This document shows positions 47,944 through 58,700 of a stretch of 64,000 nucleotides of DNA, piece after piece. Positions within the stretch are counted from its first letter, which is position 1. The number at the start of each line of letters is the position of its first letter. Location of the stretch: the NCBI RefSeq assembly GCF_022539595.1, contig NC_072780.1:12082618-12146617 (forward strand), written 5' to 3'. A program made the position numbers and the translations under genes. Origin of the DNA: Amphiprion ocellaris (Eukaryota > Chordata > Actinopteri > Pomacentridae). A model generated the notes under the pieces. It had not been told where the DNA came from. It ran no database searches and saw only the letters and a list, made by a program, of their open reading frames with translations.

Positions 47944-50900
47944 TCATTGACTTACCATTAATCATACAACTCTAGATGTTACTGGTCAGACCATCAAATC
48001 CTGTTTTGTAATACATGCTAATAAGCCTAAAACCTTGATTCCTTTTTGTCAGACTGTGTAAATAAACTTTTCAGAAGGAGTCTTCTTCCCAGCTGACGAG
48101 CCGACTTTATTTTTACCACCAAGGTTCAGTTTATTTTGAGTCTTGACATCTGAAGCGACTCCCGAGCCATTCCTCCAGAAGCCATGACTTCTCAGAAGTA
48201 ACAAAAAAGAGAAATAAGAAGTCACGGAGTGTTTTCTTTCCCTCTGGTTTGTTTTCCAGTCTCCTTTCAAAATGAACTGGGGTTTGGAGTTGGCTGCTCT
48301 GCACATGGTGTGGTGGCAGGGATGGAGAGAGAGGGAACAGGAGGGAGAGAAATAAGACAAATATAATACTGTTGTAGACTGTGTATTGTCTCAGTTGCCG
48401 TAGAGTCTTTCACTACTCTAAGAAAAACTGATTTATGAAATTATAATGCTACCTTTAGCACAATTAGGTTTCAGTGCTCCCAGTGAGTTGATTTGTACAT
48501 TTACCTTTCGTGTTTCATATACAGCACATCCCTGCACTGTCAGTAATTTCTCTTGGAATAACTTTGGATTTATTTTTTAAAAAACAATGCCTAAAAAAAG
48601 GTGATGATGAAATCCATGTAAAATTCAACATGGCAGTCAGTTGATTGACTTCAGTGATATATTTTTAATATCTGTAATTAAAAAAAAAAAATACTATTCT
48701 TTAGAATTTAATTTAAAAACTGAGTTAATCATCTCCTTGCTTTTTTTGGTTACCCTTACAGCTGTGTTTTTGCTCCTACACCCCTACTAGTTCTGTTAAG
48801 ACCAGCAGTTGCTCATGATGTATCTAAGGGATTGCAAGATCTCGATAATCTGCTGGATTTTGCTGAGTAACTGACATTACAGAGTCTATGATGTATAGTT
48901 TAGCATTTCCCGTTATCCCATAATTGCTACTTGTGGCCACAGTTGCTGCTGTTTAGAAGAACGTTACACAGTCTCATTTGAAGCTATTGTCATCTACTTT
49001 TTAAACTTTATCACAGTCTCTGCTGTTCTTCTGGCATCCTACAGCCACAGCAAAGCATTAAGCTAACATTTTGTCACCAATATTCTTTTTACAGTTGACA
49101 ACGCCTAATGAATTCCCTCTTAGATCATTCTGCTGAGAGGATTCATGTAAGCCATTATTGTAATCATAGTCATTAAGCTGATCAAATATTAATTTGTATT
49201 TGCTTTCACTATAACTCTTAAAATAATATTCATTGTAGTCTTCCTGTTTATTAAACAAGCTAAAACTAGTGTGATTTATGTGAATACTCATATTATTGAG
49301 TTTTCACATGCATCTTACAGCTATTATCTTGTTAATGCAGTGATTGATTTTGGAAGATTCTGATACTTAATGACAAGTTTTGACCCCAAGCAAAGTCTTG
49401 CTGCTGTTTCAACAACCAAATGTCTGGCGAACAATTCTCAGGAACAGTAAAACTGTCAGCAACGCTTCTACTGACAAATCTACGACCATATTAGGCAACA
49501 ATCTTTTTGCGAAATACACCCTACATGTTGTTGTAGTTTTTCTGTTTTTAATTGTGATTTGTATTTGCGTGCTTCATGCTCAGTACTCTCTTGGCCCTGT
49601 CTCGCTTGTAAATTATTTCTCCTCTCAGCAGTACTGTGCTTGTTTGGTTAATTTGGATGAATTTGTTGCTGAAACATTTTCTCATAACTCTAAAGCACAG
49701 ATGCTTCAGTGGCTCTGGGTCAGGAGAAGCTAGCTGTTGCGCGCAGAAGCCCATATGGGACACGCACTGAAGAGGAACCAAAACTCAATAAACACGGCTT
49801 TGACGGGGGGGGGGTTCAAGGGTGCGCTTGTCATGATGGAGGCTACAGTGAGCGCTCCAGTGGCTGCTGGGGTTTTGATGCTGTAATGTGAAACGGCTGG
49901 GGGGAAAGAGGACTACAATTCCCCTCTTTGTCTGGTCTCCACCCCAGCGTCACCCCTCTCTTCTCTCCTCAGCAGACCCTCACCGTGGCCAAACTCATCA
50001 TCTCCCTCACTGTCTGTGTCCCCACGTCTGCCACCCATCACGATGCCTTGATCACTCGTTCTCGCTTGCACCCTGTCTAGCGTTACCATTTTCACTTCGT
50101 ATCTTTGATTTTGCTCTTTTCTCACCGTCTGCTGTTTCATCTCCTCAGTTTATCTGACCAGACCTTTTCTACTCTTATGTCTGTCTTCAGGTCATGATAA
50201 TATGTCTTTTAGAACATTTTCCCATAAGATAAAATCACAACCGTATGTTATGTAGTTAACCTTCTTTCTCGTTCTGTTCATCCCCTTTCTCTTTTGCCTT
50301 TTTTTCTCTCCTCAGTCTCCGGTGGTGTCTGTGGGTTTTGCCAGGTTTCATCCCAACTTGGTGGTAGGGGGGACTTACTCAGGGCAGATCGTCTTGTGGG
50401 ACAATCGCAGTCACCGTCGGACCCCTGTCCAGAGAACTCCCCTGTCTGCTGCTGCACACACCGTAAGAACTGTCCCCACTATCAGCATGGCATACAGTTA
50501 ATGTAACAAAGTATAAAATTATACCTTGCTTTGACTCGGACTCTCCCTGGCTGGTATAAAACACACGGATTTCCATAGCACGTTTACCAATATGAAAACT
50601 TATTGTTAGTTTAGGCTCTCTTAGGTTAACAGTGCTGCAAGAGTTACATAACAAGGAAGAAGTTCAAAGTTGGACAAGTCTTTCAGATAAATATGATATA
50701 AAGATTTTATAATATGTAGTTCATAACAATTACAGTAACATAGTTTATATTCTAAAAGCATGATATGTGTTGTATCAGTAAGAGTCCCTCAGCTTTGAGA
50801 CAGACCGTCTCACAGCACTCACACGAGACAGAACTGAGTGGACAGCTGAGTTCAGCTCCAGTGAACTCACTGACCCTCAACAAATTACCGTCAAATATAC

Positions 50901-51885
50901 ACTAGAGATATCTTAAGACCCAGGGCAGTTTATAATCGCGGCTACAGAAGGCATGAGAACACACACACTGCTACATGCCATCCATACTGTAGATTTAAAG
51001 GGGCTACGGACTCCAATAATGAGTCCGCTGCTCTCGTCTTCTCCAGTGAGTGAGTCCAGCATGCAAGCATGGTGCTGATTGCTGAATGGATTCTTTGTGC
51101 GGCCCAGTACGCAAATCAATTACTGCTCAGTAATGATATAATGGCTTCACACACTCGTGGATCCGATGTAGAGTGATTTAAAAGGACGACTGCACACTGG
51201 CATGTGAGCTGTCTGCGAGCCGGTTGCATCTTTTGGCCTACAAAGTACCTAGTGATGTCATGTTTTTAAGGGTAGAATTACATGATTATTACAGGGCCAT
51301 GTTTAAAGTTGAATTTTATTATTTAAATTGATGAAGTATTATATGTCCCTGACAGCCTGCTGTATGTAGGAAATGGCCAAATATTTATTGCACAAGATGC
51401 CAAATGTGCAGAGAAATGCTTTTGCCTCTAATCAAAGAGACTAAAAATTATGATTTATTACAATGATCACAACATACAGCAGAATGGCAAATATTATTTT
51501 AGTATAAACTGTATCATTCTTCAGTTCATGTCAGATATGAGATGTTAAAAATATATGATTTCATCTGTTTCATCTTTGTATTTTCTCCCATCTCATCTGT
51601 TTGTGTGTCTGTGTGTGAACACCTGCAGCATCCAGTGTACTGCGTGAATGTGGTCGGCACTCAGAATGCCAACAACTTGATCACTGTGTCTACAGACGGC
51701 AGGATGTGCTCCTGGAGTCTGGACATGCTCTCCCAGCCTCAGGTATACAACACAAAACCATGAGTAACACAGTCAACAATACTGATTTGTTAAATTGCAG
51801 AGATTTAGTGTATTATCCACTGTAACTGGGTGTGCATTAACGTGTGTTTGGATTTGAGTATTTGGTCATATATAGGCAGACCTTG

Positions 51886-51928
<43 letters not shown>

Positions 51929-54900
51929 GTGTGTGCGCGTGCGTGTGTGTGTGTGTGTGTAGGAGACCATGGAGCTGGTGTACAATAAATCCAAACCTGT
52001 GGCGGTGACAGGCATGGCATTCCCCACGGGAGATGTTAACAACTATGTGGTTGGGAGCGAGGAGGGCACTGTTTATACTGCATCCAGACATGGCAGGTCA
52101 GTGAGCAGAATGTGCAGAACACCCTCAACTCTCACAACACAAGCATCAATGCTGACATGGACTGTTGCTTTATACCGTAATGCAGAGGTGTCAAACTCAT
52201 TTCAATTCAGGGGCCACATACAGCCCGGTTTGATCTCAAGTGGGCCGGACCAGTAAAATCATAGCATAATAACCTATAAATAAAGACAACTCAAAATCTC
52301 TCCTTTTGTTTTAGTGCAAAAACATACATTTAAAAAATGTTCATATTTAAGGAACTATCTTTTTACAAAACATTATAAACATCCTGAAATAGAAAAAAAA
52401 ATGCAATTTCAACAAGATTATGCCTCAGTTTATCATTTACCATTTTCTGTTTATCATTTTACAACATAGAGATCACAGTGTATCTACAAAGGGACAGAAC
52501 ATTCAGTCTCAGCTATCTGGAATTGAACAATATAGTATTTAACTGGATGATCAAAACAAATTGTCAAGGTCTAGATATTAGTTTAAATTTACAGTTTTAC
52601 AAATTCACAATTTATATTTGATGTCTTTTGTGTAATTTCTACACTTTGTAAAGTTGACCCGCGGGCCAGATTGGACCCTCTGCCGTATGTTTGACACTCC
52701 CGCCGTAATGCAAAACATTCATCTATTTTGTTGTTTACATAATGTGTAGTTCCAATATTAGTTGTGTATAATAAGTTTGCAAAAAATGCGTTTAAGAATG
52801 TTGATGTTCAAATTTTTATTTATGCGTTTTCCTAAATTAGCTACATTTAATCTTGTTTTGCCTAATTGCGTTTATAAAGTCAGAGAGATCTTATCTTCAT
52901 ATTTGAACAAGTTAAGCTCCCTAAACCACTGGGGTGCTAAATGTCCGTTACATATGTTATTTTTGTGTTATACCTCTCCAGTAAGGCGGGTATCTGTGAG
53001 ATGTTCGAGGGCCACCAAGGGCCGGTTACAGGCATCAGCTGCCACAGTGCAGTGGGCACTGTAGACTTCTCCCACCTCTTTATCACATCCTCCTTCGACT
53101 GGACCGTCAAACTCTGGAGCACCAAGGTACAGTGTGAGAGGTGTATGTGTGTGAGTGTAAAGATGTGTGGGGGGTTGATTGTGACCTCTGAGAGGTTGCA
53201 GAGAAAAAATCCTGAGAATGAGAGAAAATGAACCAGTGGGTAAGTAAGGAGGGAAAGTTGAGTACAGTAGGTGAGCAGCTTTTTCAAAAATCAGTCCCTC
53301 TCTTACTACTTGTGTGTCTGTGTGTGTGGGAATAAGCTGGGTAAGAGTTGTTGCTGCGTATGTATTTCTATGGGTACTGTGTGTATGTAATAAAATTATT
53401 CAGTAGTAACTGATACTGCCACACAGTAAGATCTTCAAATAATCTATTGTCTTATAAATGGTAAAGAGCAGGTGTAATGCCAACACTAAGAAGTCAGCTG
53501 GATATCTGCACAGCATCAGAAGCAGCTGTGTCTACAAGGCTGAACTCAAGACAAAAATGACTGCATTTAAAAGAGAAAATTGGTCACTGTCATCTCAGGA
53601 AAAAAAGCATTAACATTGGTGGGACTATGGTGTTCATCAACTTTCATTTTTATCAATCAGATTTTCTTCTAGAGTCAAAATTGAGCTACAGGCCCATCAG
53701 TTGTATTTTTTACAAGCTACTGGTTATTGCTCATTGTGAAGCCTTGATTATCCTCCCTTATAGCTGCCAGTACAGAGCTGCAAACACACCGGATGCGTAG
53801 TTGTTGTTATGGTAGTACTTTCTGATCTACTCAGAAGGCACGTTCTTGTACATGTGCTGTGACTTGGTGTCTAAATGGATACGTTTTCTGCATGTTCACA
53901 TTCTTATCAAGCACGTGCACTATTTACATCACGTGGACCTTTGGATTCTTGTAGATGCAGAAAGTACAAACAAAAAAATGGCCTGAGAAAGTGTTAACTC
54001 TGTAGTACGTAGATAGGTTTTTAATGTCAGTCAGTCCTCATCACTTCCTAAAGTTTGGATAGACAGAATCTGGAACAGGCAAAAAAAAAACCTTGTTCTG
54101 CACTTTTCCCTCATATGCATGTGCTTTCAACACGCAAAAAATTATTCAAGCTCAGAGTTTCCATTTACTGGTAGCATGAAACACAGTTTAAACCCTCCTC
54201 TCCCGATTGAAAGTCCACCATGTTTGCACACACACACACACACAATACTCTCACCGAGGACTTTGTGGCTTGTCACTGTTATCCTCTTTCACTCGCTCCG
54301 TCACTGGCTAGTTTTTCTAAGCCTGAAAACAGAGCGAAGACAAGGTACAGACGTAGTTTCCTCTCACACCACTTGAATTAAAATGTACTGAAAGGTTGAC
54401 ATGGAATTTTTGTCTAATAATGCCAAAAAATGCTGCTTACCTCAGCTTTAAATCTCATTGGACCTCGTCTGAGAAGTAATCAGAGAATGAGTTTTCTTCT
54501 GTGTGTCCTGGTGTGCATGTAAAAGTCTCTGCATGTGTGTGTGTCCCTCCCACTCAATTCTCCCTGCAAAACACAAATGCACTGATTGAATAGTGCTGGC
54601 TGTCGCCAGCAGGTACACTCAACAAATCTAAGTCAGACACACTCGAAAGGTGGGCACTCCTCCTCTCGCTGGTTTTGAGTGACCTCGTCCACTCAGGGCA
54701 TTTGTTCTCCTTTCAAACCAATGTGATGAATTCCATTTGGCAGCATTTCGGTGGCAGTAAAAAGCAAACAGTCACTGTTTCTGTCAGAGTGAAGTTGGAG
54801 AATCGAATAGTTTTGCTAAAACATTGAAAGGACACTTTTGTGGTGGGGAGACGTACACATTTGGCATATTGCACAAAAGACTTGAAATAAATAGAGCAGA

Positions 54901-55680
54901 CAAACAAACAATCCGAGAAAACCCGAGGTAAAGTTAGACTGAGGTGGAGCGGACAATACCAGACCACAACATCAGCAAACACCAGGAAATAGCAATCCTG
55001 GTGGGGAATACACAAGAGGGAAGGAAGGAAGGAAAATAGTGAAACACAGGAAAGTGGTTCCTAAGAGTTAGGAGGCGGGAGCAGAGAAAAAGAGGTAAGA
55101 GGTATTTTCAAGACATAAATTAATAGTTAAGAGGGAAAAGTGATGCTAATATTGAAGAATGGTGAGATCAATATGAGCAAAGTGTCAGAGAGCATATACA
55201 GCCAAGAATTCAAAGTAAGACCTGTTCAATATGATGAAAATACATAATACGTGTTGCATAATACCTTCAGCTTTATGCAAGATCCAGTTACAGTTTTCAT
55301 GCTTGGCTGTGACAGGCAGTAAAGCACTCTGATGAATTTTAGCTCATGTTTGCATGCAGGCAGTCCATAAGTCCTGTGCAAGGGGTCCCGTGACACATAT
55401 TAAAACATTTCTGTGGATTTTCATCAGAAGAGTGTGTTATTTTTCAGGATTTGGGAATTCCCTTTCCTTTGAGGGGCACCGCAGGAATGTGTGCCTGTCT
55501 CTTATCCCACATAACCCATATTTGTGTGTGGGCAGGCGTAATACCTGAGTGTATGTGTGTGTGTAAATACAGACGCACCACACATGCCTCATGCACACCT
55601 TAAGCAAGCTGCCTTTGCTTGCCTAAAATCCCCTTGAGGTTTGCCTTCAACCCTCCAATCATTGCCATCACAAACTGTTT

Positions 55681-55764
<84 letters not shown>

Positions 55765-58700
55765 ACACACACGTTTGCCCTCCAGTTGAAAAAGGCCGTC
55801 GTACAGAAGTCTGCTAATGTTTTTACACTCAGCGGTGCAAATGTTGTGGTTAGTGAAACCAGTCGAGGCGGCCAGAGTGTGAAGATGTCGCGACAGCTGG
55901 GAGTGGGTTTATGATTGTGCATAACTTGAACCGTATTGCTCTCTTGACCCCAAAACCAGCGTCTGCTAAGTGATTGGATGGAGTATAATCATTCCACTTT
56001 CGCTCTCTCAAGAAGTTAATTAAAGGCCTGCCTCACTGTCATTTCAGGTGATTGTTAATGAGTGTTGATAATATTTCACGAGTGTCTGTAGATACATTTG
56101 CAAAAAAGAAAATGAGATTATGTTTTGTCCTGATGTGCTCTTACAGCGCAACGCGTGAAACATTTCACAACAATTTCTAATTTGAGGACAGCGTCTCAGT
56201 CCCTGCAGCGTGCGGTTATTAAATCTGAAGCTAGATGCAAATGCAGCCAGGATGGAAACAGTGAAATTATATGACTGGCTGCTGCAGAGATGAGATGGTT
56301 TGGATCCCTATGGATGGCTGAGTGATGAGAGGTTTTCTGTAAGACTGGTAGCCTCCTTGACATTTTCAGCGTTGAGACAGCTAACAAAATGTAGCGTTTT
56401 ATGATTAATGCTGATGTCATGAGACACAATCGGGCATTCATTTCTAGCAACAATATCCAAAGCATTTAATTTTTAACTTGCATTCATCTGTTCATCTTCT
56501 AAACGTCTTTATGTCAATAAACTGTCACTGCAGTGTGACATCAGTATCCAGCGTTTCACTGACGGTTTTCCAGCTCAGACGTTCCTACAAGCTCCCCAGC
56601 TTCTCCACACAGGAAAGATAATGACAACCAGTTACTTCACGTGCGGCGCCACAAGGATTAAGCTTAATTTTAAGATTAGTTTTAAGCCTTTTTAACCAAA
56701 TCACATTCCTTGAAATTGGTAGATACAGACAAAATAGTAGTTTACATTTTGAGGTGTCAATATAATCCAAGGAGGACTTCATTTATCTGATTTTATCTCC
56801 CGAGTGATGCATCACTTTGAGCTCATGACCCAGTTAAATGAAAGAGGTTGCAGAAAGTTACTTTGCATTACGCAGCAAGACGGACGTAGAACGACTTCTT
56901 GAAGGCCCTCTCCAGTGAAAATCTTTTTATTTTAGTTACCTTGCTAATATGTCCATATGGTGTTTATATTTCCTGAAAGCAGTTTGAGCCATGGCAGAGC
57001 ATTTCCACCTAAAATCAATGTACTGATGATTGCAGGGCTGAACAATTAATCAATTTTAATTTGACATTGCTATTTGAAGCAGTACAAATAGCATATTGCA
57101 AACGCTACTTTTTAAAATGTGGCTGTATTAATGATACTAATGTTGTAATTCAGTTTGACCTTTCAGGGGTTGTTTTTGCTTGCCTGATAAACTGATAACT
57201 GTATCCTATGCCCTTCAGGCATGCACGCTGTGGTTTGACTTACATCAGCATAGTTTGATTATTTAATAGCCACAACCTCTACACTTTTGCACTGTGTCCT
57301 TGTGTGTAAAACCAAGGGAAAATTGAACTGAAGTTTGACTTGAAAAATTATTTTGCAAATCAAATCGCTAATAGCTGGCAGAAAAATCTCAAATACTTTC
57401 CCAAAATCACTGGACCTGAGATTATGGCCTCAAAAACACCGACTCAGACTTCTGATGTTTCAGCATGGGATTTTCCATCTCATTTTTTGTCTTTGGAATC
57501 TTTTTTACAGGTCAAATATGTATAGCTGAGTTACCCCAATATTACAAGTTGCCATTGTATAGTATAGAGCAGCTACAGTGTTAGAGAGGTGAGCTGGTGT
57601 GCTGCAGCTGCAGCGAGTGGAGAGGGAGGAATGAAGTGAGAGACAAGGACTTGGATCTAAACATTTTAAAGGAAGCAACAGTGTAGAGTTTCATTTCAGC
57701 TATTTTAAGGCAGGAAGGGATTATTTTCACAGAAAAAACTACTAAATATGTTACCTCGATACATAAAGACAAGTTTATGTGAGTTTAATTAACGACTAGA
57801 GAGGCAGTCTAAATATAAGTGGCCGACGAGAAATAGTATTGAGTTAGAGGATGAGTCCAAAGGGACGAGAGCGAGAGAGAACATAAACAGGGATCACTCG
57901 GCTGATCGAGATGAAGAAAAATGACCTCTGCTGTCATCTCACCGGCTGGAAAACAGGTTCAATCGAGGCTTGAAATTGGCTCGGCTCTGTTTGTTTGTGT
58001 TTGTGCATTTCTGCGCATGTAAGTGTGCGTTCTCAGAACAACTGTGGAGTGAGGGGGGTAAAAGGTGATGGAGGGAAAAAGCAAAAATGAGGAAGAGAAG
58101 AGGAGAGGGAGAGACACTACATTCTTTCATTTGCTCTTCCAGCCAACCTGTCTCCTCTCTTCCACCCCTCCCACTCTACTTGTCAGGAACGCAGTTTGTA
58201 AGCCTCTGGAATCCTAACAGTGGGTCAGAGAAACGGGCATTACACAAACACACACACACACTCATTCATATTTGTGTTAAACTGTATTTACCATATGGCA
58301 GAAGTACACTCTTGTGGGGCCCATTGGGGCGTCTGCAGGTAAATACTCTGTGTAAGTTCATATCAGGTAATCTTACATTGGATCGCCTTATTTAACTCTA
58401 AGTATTTTTTGTGACACACCTGTCCCAATTGTGTGCACTGCAGTAGCTGAGTGAGGAGACTAGAGGCTTCTCTGTGCAAAGCTGCCTTGCTTCACCTGTA
58501 TATGAGGTGTTTAAGGAACATCTGTAAATTGTAGCGACTGTTGATAAGCAGACATCAGTAAGTGAAGTGTAAAATGGACTGAATTCAGATGAAGAGGAAC
58601 TTTACTTCAAGTCCTATTTTGATGCAGAGTTTTATACAGAGTATAGTAGCTCAAATGTAGCACAACATGAAAATGAAAGCAGTGTTCAATCCTAATATTT

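Larger units (their letters stand above)
39389..50315 (+). other. dync1i1: dync1i1 intron 10 (10.9 kb)
   Basis: Contains a dispersed repeat at 42004, a tiny LINE insertion at 43199, two fragments of another repeat family near 46270 and 47471, and a TA/GA microsatellite. Several ORFs of 100-140 codons show no domain or homology that I recognise. No coding exon was found. Confidence 0.7.
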
